Shown in pieces: positions 19,265-29,077 of a stretch of DNA of 64,000 nt. The position numbers and the translations under genes are program-made. The notes under the pieces were generated by a model that saw nothing but the letters and a program-made list of their open reading frames with translations, was not told the DNA's origin and made no database searches. The stretch comes from an uncultured Bacteroides sp. (GTDB taxonomy: Bacteria > Bacteroidota > Bacteroidia > Bacteroidales > Bacteroidaceae): positions 1 to 64,000 of the forward strand of contig CABMPP010000022.1 of NCBI GenBank assembly GCA_902388495.1. Reading direction: 5' to 3'. Every line of letters starts with the position of its first letter. Position 1 is the stretch's first letter.

Positions 19265-21388
19265 ATGAAAAAGATTACACTATTTTTACATGCATTAATC
19301 AGTATCCAGTCTATTGTTGCTTCCAGCATACCAATTGATGCTGAAAATTTTGGCTCCAAAAGCAGCTGGATAGTCGATCAACAATTCATGAATCTTTGTT
19401 ATGGACGTCTGCAAAATGACACGCTTACCATCGGAAACAATCGGATAGAGCGTAAATTTCTTTGGAATAAGGGAAATATTATAACATACAGTCTAAAGAA
19501 CAAAGACAACAACCAGTTATGGCTGAACAATAGCCAGACCCCGGACTTTAGAATCACCACAGATTTGCCTAATGCCCAAAACAGCACAATAAAAGTAGAT
19601 CAGGTGCAAGCGACAAAGATATATCCCGCCTATCTAAGAGTAGAAATCTCTTTCAAGCTGAACCAATTGGATATCAAACGTATATACCGCATTTATGATG
19701 ATTGTCCGGCCATTGCGTGTGATACCTACTTGAAAGGAACAGTCAATAGCATCTTCGGAGGAAGAGAAGTCAGTACCGCCGACCGGAAAAACATTGAGTT
19801 TACCGAAGATACGAAGTCCAAAGAAGTGACTGCCGTGCTCGACCAGTTCCACTTTAAAGGACAGCACTGGCACGCCCGCAGTATAGAATTTTCTGATGTA
19901 ACCGACTGGCACAATAATCTGGTATCCGAGAAAGACATTATCTCTTACCGCAAACTTGGATATCGCGGCAATCTGCTGTTTGCTTATAATGGTGAGGATA
20001 ATTGCGGCATTTTCTTTTTAAAAGAGGCACCTTGTTCTTCGGTACAATTAGCTTATCAAGGACAAGAATTTCTGACTGATTTCGGAAAGTTCACAGTAAC
20101 AGGATTGGGAATTACTGAAAAAGATGTAACTCCCGAACATTGGACCAAAACTTATAGCTGTGTATTGGGTGTCTATAAAGAAGGAGAATTAAGCCGCCTA
20201 CAAGCTCTCCGTACATATCAAAAGAACATACGCATTTATCATGCCGATCGTGATGAGATGATTATGATGAATACTTGGGGAGATCGCAGCCAGGATTCTA
20301 AAGTCAATGAAGCCTTCTGCCTGAAAGAACTGGAACGCGCAGCTCAGTTAGGAGTTACCCACTTCCAAATCGACGATGGCTGGCAAGTAGGCAAAAGTCC
20401 AAATTCGGCCGTAGCCCATGGATCTTTCAAAAACATTTGGGACAATAAGGATTACTGGAAGCCAGATCCGCAGAAGTATCCACACGGTTTACATCCCATC
20501 ATTAAGCGTGGCAAAGAATTAGGCATTGAAATAGGCCTCTGGTTTAATCCCAGCATACAGGATCATTTCGCCGATTGGCAAAAGGATGCACAAGCACTCA
20601 TTGATCTCTATCGTGAATATGGCATTAAAATCTTCAAAATAGACGGGCTAACCATCGCTTCCAAAGAAGCTGAAACAAACTTGCGCCGTCTATTCGATAA
20701 AGTTCTGGAAGAAACGGACGAGGAAGTTATTTTCAATCTGGATGCAACAGCCAGCCGCCGTGGAGGATATCATATGTTCAACGAATATGGAAATATCTTC
20801 CTGGAAAATCGCTATACCGACTGGCAAAATTACTATCCTTACTGGACATTACGTAATCTCTGGATGCTCTCCAAATATGTACCTGCCGAGAAGCTACAAA
20901 TCGAGTTTCTAAACAAATGGAGAAATATAGAAAAATATAAAGGGGAAATCTTTGCCCCCGCCAATTATTCTTTCGAGTATCTGTTCGCCATAACCTTAGC
21001 CGGGCAACCGCTTGCCTGGTTGGAAGGGAGTAATCTGCCGGAAGAAGCTTTAGCACTGAAAAAACAGATTGGAGTCTACAAAGAATTCCAGTACGACATG
21101 CATTCAGGTACCATTCTGCCAATAGGTGACGAACCGTCCGGACGTTCATGGACAGGATTCCAATCGCTAAAAAGAGATAAAGGCTATTTAATTATATATC
21201 GTGAAAACACCCCGATAGAGACAACTGAAATTGAAACCTGGCTATCGGAAGGGGTTACAGTAAAATGCACTCCATTGATGGGACATGGTAAAGCGATGAC
21301 TACCGTTATCGGTAAAAAAGGAATATTGAAAGTTTCATTGCCAACCATCAATGACTATGTAGTTTATAAATATGAAATTGTGAAATAA
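19265..21388 (+). CDS. GH36-like alpha-galactosidase (clan GH-D)
   Basis: The 707-residue protein has an ordinary signal peptide, a beta-rich N-terminal domain (about 30-320) and a TIM barrel (about 335-600). Clan GH-D landmarks are NTWGDRSQD, FQIDDGWQ (Asp370/371), the presumed nucleophile Asp460 in FKIDGL, and a candidate acid/base Asp519 in RYTDW. Family members release alpha-galactose or related alpha-sugars from non-reducing ends. The exact subfamily and sugar are not certain. Lacking a lipobox, it should work in the periplasm. It is the first gene of the glycosidase run. Confidence 0.78.
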   Translation: MKKITLFLHALISIQSIVASSIPIDAENFGSKSSWIVDQQFMNLCYGRLQNDTLTIGNNRIERKFLWNKGNIITYSLKNKDNNQLWLNNSQTPDFRITTDLPNAQNSTIKVDQVQATKIYPAYLRVEISFKLNQLDIKRIYRIYDDCPAIACDTYLKGTVNSIFGGREVSTADRKNIEFTEDTKSKEVTAVLDQFHFKGQHWHARSIEFSDVTDWHNNLVSEKDIISYRKLGYRGNLLFAYNGEDNCGIFFLKEAPCSSVQLAYQGQEFLTDFGKFTVTGLGITEKDVTPEHWTKTYSCVLGVYKEGELSRLQALRTYQKNIRIYHADRDEMIMMNTWGDRSQDSKVNEAFCLKELERAAQLGVTHFQIDDGWQVGKSPNSAVAHGSFKNIWDNKDYWKPDPQKYPHGLHPIIKRGKELGIEIGLWFNPSIQDHFADWQKDAQALIDLYREYGIKIFKIDGLTIASKEAETNLRRLFDKVLEETDEEVIFNLDATASRRGGYHMFNEYGNIFLENRYTDWQNYYPYWTLRNLWMLSKYVPAEKLQIEFLNKWRNIEKYKGEIFAPANYSFEYLFAITLAGQPLAWLEGSNLPEEALALKKQIGVYKEFQYDMHSGTILPIGDEPSGRSWTGFQSLKRDKGYLIIYRENTPIETTEIETWLSEGVTVKCTPLMGHGKAMTTVIGKKGILKVSLPTINDYVVYKYEIVK

Positions 21389-21409
21389 ACATCAAAATAA
21401 TAAGATTCA

Positions 21410-23200
21410 ATGAGAAAACTAACGATTGTTTGCCTGCTCATAATGACAGTATTGGGCAGCAAATTACAAGCACAAGATTTATTGTCCAATGTTTATGGAC
21501 GTGACTACCAGTTACTGAACGGAAAATGGGGTGCCATCGTAGACCTGTACAATCTGGGCCGTAAAATGCAAGTTTACAAAAACAGAAAGCCCCAAGACAA
21601 CAAACAATTCTACGAATATTCATTCGAGGGTGGTTTGACGCTGAATGTCCCTTCTGATTTCAACTCACAGATGCCCGAACTGAAATTCTACGAAGGAACC
21701 GTCTGGTACGGACGATATTTCGATGCACCTAAAACTGATGGGAAACGTCTGTTCCTCTATTTCGGTGCAGTAAGTTATCGTAGCCGGGTATACCTGAATG
21801 GAGAAGAAATTACCTGCCACGAAGGTGGATTCACCCCTTTTCAGGTGGAAATTACAGACTGTGTCAAGGAGAAAGATAATTTCTTGGCTGTAGAAGTGAA
21901 CAACACTCGTACTACAGATGCCATTCCTGCCATGTCTTTCGATTGGTGGAACTACGGTGGCATCACTCGCGATGTGATGCTTGTCAGCGTTCCGCAAACT
22001 TATATAAGGGATCACTTTATCCAATTGGATAAAACTCAATCAAATCTGATCCATGCCAAAGTCTCTTTATCCGAAGCAAAAGCTGGCATCAATGTACAAA
22101 TTTCCATTCCCGAATTAGGAATAAAGCAGGCTATGACCACCGATGCCAGCGGAATTGCTGAGACTACCATTAAGGTGAAGAAATTACAACGTTGGTCGCC
22201 GGAAGTACCCAAGTTGTACGATATAACCATCACTTCAGATAACGATCGGATCAACGAGCAAATCGGTTTTCGCAACCTTTACGTAAAGGGTGAAGACATC
22301 TACCTGAACAACAAACCTGTTTTCCTACGCAGCATCAGCTTTCATGAAGAAATTCCACAACGTCGCGGCCGCGCTTTTTCTGAAGCCGATGCCACAATGC
22401 TACTGTCCGAAGCCAAAGATTTAGGAGCCAATATGATCCGCCTGGCACACTATCCGCAAAATGAATATACTGTCCGTCTGGCAGAAAAAATGGGTTTTCT
22501 CTTGTGGGAAGAGATACCTATATGGCAAGGCATTGATTTTGAGAACAATGCTACCCGGGAGAAAGCAGGTCGGATGATTAAAGAAATGGTAATGCGTGAT
22601 AAAAATCGCTGTTCTGTAGCCTTTTGGGGAATTGCCAATGAAACAGCCACTTCCGCTCCGCGCAACGAGTTCCTGAAGCACATGAAACAATGCTGTTTGG
22701 ATATTGATTCCACCCGCCTGATTACAGCAGCTTTTGACCTGGTACATTTTAATCGCAAAAGCCAAAATTTTGAGATGAATGACTCTATCATTAACATTCT
22801 GGATATGGTAGCCATCAACAAATACATGGGCTGGTATCATGACTGGCCGCTAACTCCGGACAAGGCTATCTGGAACGTAGCCCCCGGCAAACCGCTCTTC
22901 ATCTCCGAATTCGGCGGCGAAGCCCTTTACGGCAAGCATGGCGATGCAGAAGTAAAAAGTTCCTGGAGTGAAGACTATCAGGCAGAACTTTACAAGAACA
23001 ATCTGGAAATGTTTAAGCATATCCCCAACCTGCGTGGTACTTCTCCATGGATTCTTTTTGACTTCCGTTCTCCCTTCCGTTTCCATCCCAATCAAGGAGG
23101 TGAATGGAATCGTAAAGGATTAGTCTCCGATCAGGGGCAACGCAAAAAAGCATGGTACATCATGCGTGATTATTACAACCAAAAGAAAGCAGAAAAATGA
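21410..23200 (+). CDS. GH2 beta-glucuronidase-type glycosidase
   Basis: The 596-residue protein has a signal peptide (cleavage near LQAQD), a GH2 sugar-binding domain (about 30-180), an Ig-like domain (about 185-285) and a TIM barrel (about 290-590). Acid/base Glu411 follows Asn410 in GIANETA; nucleophile Glu500 lies in FISEFGGE. The C-terminal NRKGLV (Asn567, Lys569) is the NxK motif that in bacterial beta-glucuronidases contacts the uronic-acid carboxylate, so glucuronidase (or galacturonidase) activity is favoured over galactosidase. Its stop overlaps the next start by four bases. Confidence 0.85.
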   Translation: MRKLTIVCLLIMTVLGSKLQAQDLLSNVYGRDYQLLNGKWGAIVDLYNLGRKMQVYKNRKPQDNKQFYEYSFEGGLTLNVPSDFNSQMPELKFYEGTVWYGRYFDAPKTDGKRLFLYFGAVSYRSRVYLNGEEITCHEGGFTPFQVEITDCVKEKDNFLAVEVNNTRTTDAIPAMSFDWWNYGGITRDVMLVSVPQTYIRDHFIQLDKTQSNLIHAKVSLSEAKAGINVQISIPELGIKQAMTTDASGIAETTIKVKKLQRWSPEVPKLYDITITSDNDRINEQIGFRNLYVKGEDIYLNNKPVFLRSISFHEEIPQRRGRAFSEADATMLLSEAKDLGANMIRLAHYPQNEYTVRLAEKMGFLLWEEIPIWQGIDFENNATREKAGRMIKEMVMRDKNRCSVAFWGIANETATSAPRNEFLKHMKQCCLDIDSTRLITAAFDLVHFNRKSQNFEMNDSIINILDMVAINKYMGWYHDWPLTPDKAIWNVAPGKPLFISEFGGEALYGKHGDAEVKSSWSEDYQAELYKNNLEMFKHIPNLRGTSPWILFDFRSPFRFHPNQGGEWNRKGLVSDQGQRKKAWYIMRDYYNQKKAEK

Positions 23201-25917
23201 AACAGACATTGAAACATTGGACGGCTACCCTTCTCCTTGCATCTATGGCATGGAGTGGACATGCCCAGGAAAAGAGAGAAATGGATTTGTCAGGAGAGTG
23301 GGCATTCCAAACTGATGTTATGGATTTCCGTAGAGGCTCGCTAGATGTCCGCTATTGCCATCGTCTGCAAGAAAGTATTGTTCTTCCAGGCATCACAGAC
23401 GACTATAAAATAGGTTATAAATCTCCCTACCGCCACCTGGACCGCTTGACCCGCATCTATGAATATATGGGGCCAGCGTGGTATCAGCGTGAAATCGAAA
23501 TACCGGCATCTTGGAAAGGAAAACGTATATTCCTCTACTTCGAACGTACACATTGGCTCAGTTCTGTATATGTAGGCAAAGAAGAAGTCAGTAAAATAGA
23601 TTATATCAGCATTCCCCACAACCATGAACTCACCCAATGGCTGCATCCGGGGAAGAAAGAGTTGATAACCTTCTGCATCGACAACCGCTACCAATACGAT
23701 ACACATAAATGGGACCATGCCCATTCCGAATTTACTCAAATAAACTGGAACGGAGTGCTGGGAGAAATCAAACTGGTAGCCATCGATCCGGTTTACGTGG
23801 ACGATATGCAAGTCTATCCTGATGTCGACAACAAAAGTATAAAGGTAAAGATAGCTATACGAAACTATACGGAGCAAACAGCCCAAAGCAAACTTACTCT
23901 CCACGTGACTGGAGAAAAATATGATCTGCAACAAGAAATCCCGGTAACAATAACCGATTCCATCGCATATATAGAAAAAGAACTGGCTTTAGGCAAAGAT
24001 ATCCGTTTATGGAACGAATTCCATCCCAATCTCTATACACTGGATTGCAAACTGACTTCAGCAATAGAAAACGAATCGTACACACACAGCAAAAGTACGA
24101 CCTTTGGAATGCGCGAAGTAGAAGCCGGTGAAGACCACATTATCCTTAACGGCGAGCCTATACATTTGCGCGGTACCGTTGAGAATGCCGTCTTCCCCAA
24201 AACCGGTTATGCTCCGGTGGATGATGCTTCTTGGGAGCGCGTACTCCATATCCTGAAAGAATATGGTATGAACCACATGCGTTTCCATTCCTGGTGCCCA
24301 CCTGCCGCAGCCTTCCGTATGGCCGACAAGTTGGGAGTTTATTTGGAAGTAGAGATGCCAATGTGGGGCAAAGATGCTCAACCCGACGAAAAACGGTGGA
24401 ATTTCTTCCGCCGTGAATTACGCGGCATATTGAAAGAATATGGCAATCATCCTTCTTTCATTCTTTATTGCAACGGTAACGAAATAACGGGTGACTTCAA
24501 CTTTATTGAGGAGCTAACTGCCACAGCCCGCCAGTTGGACAACCGCCGTTTATATAGCGGATCCACAGCCCGTACGCGCGTCAAATCCGATCAGTTTTAT
24601 ATCACCCATCAGACGACAAAAGGTCACATGGCTATTTACGAAGGACGTCCATACACAAATTGGGATAAGAACAAAGAACTTGGAGTAGGTTTGCCTATCA
24701 TTTCGCATGAATCGGGACAACGCTGCATCTATCCTAATTTTGAAGAAATAAAGAATTTCACAGGGCCCGTGCAAGCACGCAATTTTGAGGTATTCCGCGA
24801 ACTGCTGGACAAGAACCACATGCTCGACCAAGCACACGACTTTTTCCGCGCTTCCGGTGCTCTAACGGCTATCGAATACAAAGACGTCATAGAGGCACAA
24901 CTGCGTACTTACTTGAAAGGTGGCTTCCAATTACTTTCATTAAACGATTTCACAGGTCAGGGATATGCTCCGGTAGGTATTCTAGACCCATTTTGGAATT
25001 CTAAAGGTCTGATTACTCCGGAGAAATGGCGCGAATTCTGCGCACCGACCGTTGCACTACTCCGTTTTGACAAACGTGCATTCTACAATGATGAAGTGTT
25101 CGAGGGAAAGGCTGAAATCTATAACTACGGTCCTTCTGTCCTGAAAAATGCCAAAATCAGCTGGAGCATAACCGATAGTGAAGGCAAGACTCTGAAAAGC
25201 GGAAAACTAAAGACACAGACCATCGGGAAAAACGGCGTATTTCCTTTAGGCAATTTCAGTTTTGCATTGGGCAACATTACCGAACCACAGAAGCTCACAG
25301 TACACCTTTCTGCAGCCCTGGTCAAGAATAGCTGGGACATTTGGGTATATCCTCGTCATAACAACCAAATGCAATCGACCGACAAGATACTTTACACAAC
25401 CGTTTTCGATGAAAAAGCAAAACAGTATCTTGCCGATGGCAAAAAAGTAGTACTTTGTCCCAAACCGTCCAATGTAAAAGGTCGCAAGTCTGTTTTCCAC
25501 AACCATTTCTGGAATCCGATAATGTTCAAGTGGCCACCAATGACAATAGGCTGCCTGATACACAGTGACCAACCGGTATTCGACCACTTCATCACGTCCT
25601 ACCATACCGACTGGCAGTGGTGGGATATTTTAGAAAATGCCAAAGTCATCGAAATGAGAGATGCTCCGACAGCATTGCGCCCTTTCATTCAGGTAATAGA
25701 CCATTACGACAATAACGAAAAACTGGGCATCGGATTTGAAGCAAAAGTAAAAAACGGCAGTCTATTGGTACTGGCTGTAGATACACAGAAGAACATCGAT
25801 AAACGCCCTGCCACCCAACAGTTGCTGGAAAGCATCGACCACTACGTAAAGAGCGATAAATTCGCCCCACAGATTTCCGTTAGTGAATCTTATATTGAAT
25901 CGTTCTTAAAGAAGTAA
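23197..25917 (+). CDS. GH2 glycosidase, large form
   Basis: The 906-residue protein has a signal peptide ending near GHAQE, a GH2 sugar-binding domain (about 25-190), an Ig-like domain (about 195-300), a TIM barrel (about 305-620) and extra C-terminal beta domains (about 620-905). Acid/base Glu429 is in CNGNEITG and the likely nucleophile Glu505 is in SHESGQ. It lacks the NxK uronic-acid motif of its neighbour, so a neutral beta-linked sugar (galactose, mannose or similar) is more likely; the specificity cannot be read. It overlaps the upstream gene by 4 bases and is predicted periplasmic. Confidence 0.85.
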   Translation: MKQTLKHWTATLLLASMAWSGHAQEKREMDLSGEWAFQTDVMDFRRGSLDVRYCHRLQESIVLPGITDDYKIGYKSPYRHLDRLTRIYEYMGPAWYQREIEIPASWKGKRIFLYFERTHWLSSVYVGKEEVSKIDYISIPHNHELTQWLHPGKKELITFCIDNRYQYDTHKWDHAHSEFTQINWNGVLGEIKLVAIDPVYVDDMQVYPDVDNKSIKVKIAIRNYTEQTAQSKLTLHVTGEKYDLQQEIPVTITDSIAYIEKELALGKDIRLWNEFHPNLYTLDCKLTSAIENESYTHSKSTTFGMREVEAGEDHIILNGEPIHLRGTVENAVFPKTGYAPVDDASWERVLHILKEYGMNHMRFHSWCPPAAAFRMADKLGVYLEVEMPMWGKDAQPDEKRWNFFRRELRGILKEYGNHPSFILYCNGNEITGDFNFIEELTATARQLDNRRLYSGSTARTRVKSDQFYITHQTTKGHMAIYEGRPYTNWDKNKELGVGLPIISHESGQRCIYPNFEEIKNFTGPVQARNFEVFRELLDKNHMLDQAHDFFRASGALTAIEYKDVIEAQLRTYLKGGFQLLSLNDFTGQGYAPVGILDPFWNSKGLITPEKWREFCAPTVALLRFDKRAFYNDEVFEGKAEIYNYGPSVLKNAKISWSITDSEGKTLKSGKLKTQTIGKNGVFPLGNFSFALGNITEPQKLTVHLSAALVKNSWDIWVYPRHNNQMQSTDKILYTTVFDEKAKQYLADGKKVVLCPKPSNVKGRKSVFHNHFWNPIMFKWPPMTIGCLIHSDQPVFDHFITSYHTDWQWWDILENAKVIEMRDAPTALRPFIQVIDHYDNNEKLGIGFEAKVKNGSLLVLAVDTQKNIDKRPATQQLLESIDHYVKSDKFAPQISVSESYIESFLKK

Positions 25918-25931
25918 ATGGAGGGAATGTT

Positions 25932-26699
25932 ATGAGAATATCCTTTATTTGGTTACTTTTATCGTTGCTGATCGAACCGGCATCGGCACAAGAAATAAAA
26001 ATGTCACAGACAGCTCCTCTGGAACAAATCTATGGAGAAAGCATGGAAGATGATGCATTACTGCCTATGAATGATCTGGATATGGATTTCGGCTATGCCC
26101 TTTATGAAACGACCGTTAATGTGGGAGAAGAAAATCCCACATTGACAGTCGAGAACATACGGGACTATGCCGTAGTTTACATAGACAACCAATTACAAGG
26201 TTACTTGAAAGCCAGCAAAAAAGATTTGGCAACCAAGCTTTCACCAGGAATACATAAACTAAGCATCTACGTTGAGAATATCGGACGCATTACTTATGGT
26301 CCTGAGATTCTCGACAACTCAAAAGGTATCTATGGCAGCATCACTTTAGGTGATTCAGAACTGAAAGATTGGAAAATGACTCCGCTGAATGTCAAAGAAT
26401 GCACAATAAACAGTCTGAGTTTTACAGAAAACAGTTCATCCATCCCCTGCTTTCACAAGGGAAATGTTTCTATAGACAATCCTACCCAAGCCACTTTCCT
26501 TAACATATCCGGATGGGGTATGGGGGAAGTTTGGATAAATGAACAATATCTGGGTGCTTATTGGGAGGAAAATGCAGAAAGAACATTAGCCATACCGGCC
26601 GGCACTTTGGTAGAAGGCAGTAATGAAGTAGTAGTATTTGAACTAAAAAACAATGAACAAACATCTATGTCATTGATAGATAAACCTATTTTCAAATAA
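25932..26699 (+). CDS. Stand-alone GH35-type C-terminal beta-sandwich protein (no catalytic barrel)
   Basis: This 255-residue secreted protein (signal peptide to about residue 20) matches only the C-terminal part of GH35 beta-galactosidases. The pattern GYALYETTV, RDYAVVYID, LSIYVENIGRITYG, KGIYGSITL, GWGMGEVWINEQYLG, YWEENAERTLAIPAG and VVVFEL follows the two galactose-binding-like jelly-roll domains. The whole catalytic TIM barrel (about 330 residues in the family) is missing, and no remnant of it lies upstream, where the GH2 gene ends 14 bases before. It may be a carbohydrate-binding partner or a relic; it has an intact start, signal peptide and stop. Confidence 0.72.
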   Translation: MRISFIWLLLSLLIEPASAQEIKMSQTAPLEQIYGESMEDDALLPMNDLDMDFGYALYETTVNVGEENPTLTVENIRDYAVVYIDNQLQGYLKASKKDLATKLSPGIHKLSIYVENIGRITYGPEILDNSKGIYGSITLGDSELKDWKMTPLNVKECTINSLSFTENSSSIPCFHKGNVSIDNPTQATFLNISGWGMGEVWINEQYLGAYWEENAERTLAIPAGTLVEGSNEVVVFELKNNEQTSMSLIDKPIFK

Positions 26700-26821
26700 T
26701 ATCTCTCTAATTTCACCATTCAAGATTTTGTTTATATTCCTTAAAATAACAACCTTAGTATAAGAGTTGGTCATAGAAAATGTGTCCTACTAAATGAGAA
26801 CACAATAAAATTATAAATATT

Positions 26822-29032
26822 ATGAAGAAACTAACATTTATCAGTTGCCTGCTTCTAAGTAGCTATCTGAGCGGAGCAATAGCTGCCAACAAGAAACAGC
26901 CCGTCTACAAAGATGCCAAATCCCCTATTGAAGATCGTGTGAATGATCTGGTGGGCAGAATGACCTTAGAAGAGAAAATACTGCAACTAAATCAGTATAC
27001 CCTGGGGCGCAACAACAATGAAAACAACCTTGGCGAAGAAGTAAAAAAGATTCCTGCTACTTTAGGCTCCCTTATCTACTTTAACGAAGACGCCAATCTG
27101 CGTAACGAAGCCCAACACAAAGCAATGGAAGAATCGCGCCTCGGCATCCCTATCCTTTTCGGATATGATGTTATCCACGGGTTCCGCACTATTTACCCCA
27201 TTTCTCTGGCACAAGCATGTTCTTGGAATCCAAAATTAGTGGAGCAAGCATGTGCCGTTGCTGCTCAGGAAGCTCGCATGTCCGGAGTGGACTGGACCTT
27301 CTCTCCTATGATTGATGTAGCGAGAGACGGACGTTGGGGACGTGTTGCCGAAGGTTATGGCGAAGATACTTATACCAATGCCGTTTTCTGCGTCGCATCC
27401 GTCAAAGGATATCAAGGCGAAGATTTGTCCGGCAACAAGAAAGTAGCTGCCTGTCTGAAACATTACATCGGATACGGAGCCTCTGAAGCCGGACGTGATT
27501 ACGTCTATACCGAAATATCCAATCAAACATTATGGGATACTTACATCCCTCCCTATGAAGCAGGAGTAAAGGCCGGTGCCGCTACCTTGATGAGTTCATT
27601 CAACGACATCAGTGGCACACCCGGAAGTGCCAATCACTATACAATGACAGAAATCCTGAAGAACCGTTGGAAGCACGACGGTTTCGTCGTTTCCGACTGG
27701 GCAGCCGTACCGCAGCTAATTGATCAGGGACATGCTGCCAACCACAAAGAAGCCGCCCGTTTAGCATTCAATTCCGGATTGGAAATGGATATGATGGGAC
27801 ATTGCTATGACAAACACATGGCACAACTGGTAGAAGAAGGTAAAATAAGCATGGAACTGATTGACGATGCAGTGAAGCGTGTCCTCCGCATCAAGTTTCG
27901 CTTAGGACTGTTCGATAATCCTTATACCCCGATATCAACTGAGAAAGAACGTTTTCTATTACCACAAAGTTTGGCAACTGCCGAAAAACTGGCTGAAGAA
28001 AGCATCGTTCTACTGAAGAATGAAAACAATGTACTTCCTCTGGCAAACGGGAACAAACCAACTATCGCCGTTATGGGACCTTTGGTAAAGAATAGCGCTG
28101 AACTTTTAGGTTCTTGGTGCGGTCACGGACACGTAGAGGATGTCCTCCCCATCAATGAAGCAATGGACACTGAATTTGCCGGTAAAGCAAAATTGATTTA
28201 TGCTGATGGCTGTGACTTCGACGGTAACGATACATCAAAGTTCAGTGAAGCTTTGGCTGTTGCCCGAAAAGCAGATGTCATTCTGCTTTGTATGGGCGAG
28301 AAAAAGAAGTGGAGCGGTGAAAATGCCTCACGTTCCATCATCGAACTGCCTGACATACAAGAAAAATTCATTTTTGAAATAAAGAAAGCAGGAAAGCCTA
28401 TTGTATTGGTATTATCAAACGGACGTCCTTTAGCTCTTTCCAAAGTAGAACCTCTTTGTGATGCTATCGTTGAAATGTGGCAACCGGGTGTACCGGGCGG
28501 AATGCCATTAACAGGCGTATTATCGGGCCGGGTGAATCCTTCGGGCAAGCTATCCATTACATTTCCACGCTCTACCGGACAAATCCCAATCTATTACAAC
28601 CAACGCAAAACAGCACGTCCCCACAGTGGCAAGTATCAAGATATTCCCTCTACTCCACTGTATGAATTCGGATATGGTTTAAGCTATACTACCTTCAACT
28701 ATGGTGACATCAGACTATCTAAAGAAACCATTAAACGTGACGAGAAACTGATAGTGGAAATCCCGGTTACCAACACCGGCAAGCGCGATGGTGCCGAAGT
28801 GGTTCATTGGTTTATTTCAGATCCCTTCAGTACAATTACCCGTCCCAACAAAGAATTGAAATATTTCGAGAAACAGTTGATTAAGGCCGGTGATACCTAC
28901 ATATTCTATTTTGAAATTGATCCGATACGTGACATTAGTTTCGTAAATGCCAACGGCGAACGTGTCCTTGAAAACGGCGAATACTATGTAACAGTAAAAG
29001 ATAAGAAAATAAAATTCACGCTGACTGATTAA
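26822..29032 (+). CDS. GH3 beta-glucosidase, BglX type (first of three)
   Basis: The 736-residue protein has a signal peptide, a GH3 N-terminal TIM barrel (about 35-365, YDVIHGFRTIYPI, CLKHYIGYG), the nucleophile Asp292 in VVSDWAAV, a GH3 C-terminal alpha/beta domain (about 390-605) and a fibronectin-III-like domain (about 645-730). It resembles periplasmic BglX enzymes, which remove beta-linked glucose from non-reducing ends. It is 122 bases after the GH35-like gene, the widest gap in the run, so an internal promoter is possible but none was recognised. Confidence 0.9.
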   Translation: MKKLTFISCLLLSSYLSGAIAANKKQPVYKDAKSPIEDRVNDLVGRMTLEEKILQLNQYTLGRNNNENNLGEEVKKIPATLGSLIYFNEDANLRNEAQHKAMEESRLGIPILFGYDVIHGFRTIYPISLAQACSWNPKLVEQACAVAAQEARMSGVDWTFSPMIDVARDGRWGRVAEGYGEDTYTNAVFCVASVKGYQGEDLSGNKKVAACLKHYIGYGASEAGRDYVYTEISNQTLWDTYIPPYEAGVKAGAATLMSSFNDISGTPGSANHYTMTEILKNRWKHDGFVVSDWAAVPQLIDQGHAANHKEAARLAFNSGLEMDMMGHCYDKHMAQLVEEGKISMELIDDAVKRVLRIKFRLGLFDNPYTPISTEKERFLLPQSLATAEKLAEESIVLLKNENNVLPLANGNKPTIAVMGPLVKNSAELLGSWCGHGHVEDVLPINEAMDTEFAGKAKLIYADGCDFDGNDTSKFSEALAVARKADVILLCMGEKKKWSGENASRSIIELPDIQEKFIFEIKKAGKPIVLVLSNGRPLALSKVEPLCDAIVEMWQPGVPGGMPLTGVLSGRVNPSGKLSITFPRSTGQIPIYYNQRKTARPHSGKYQDIPSTPLYEFGYGLSYTTFNYGDIRLSKETIKRDEKLIVEIPVTNTGKRDGAEVVHWFISDPFSTITRPNKELKYFEKQLIKAGDTYIFYFEIDPIRDISFVNANGERVLENGEYYVTVKDKKIKFTLTD

Positions 29033-29077
29033 CGCTCCGTAGAAAGATCGTGAATCAGAAAGATTAACATTCAATTT

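Noticed and set aside
25932..26699. The small GH35-like gene as a frameshifted remnant of a full GH35 gene
   Set aside because: The preceding DNA is the intact 3' end of a GH2 gene, and the small gene has its own start and signal peptide; no barrel remnant was seen in other frames.
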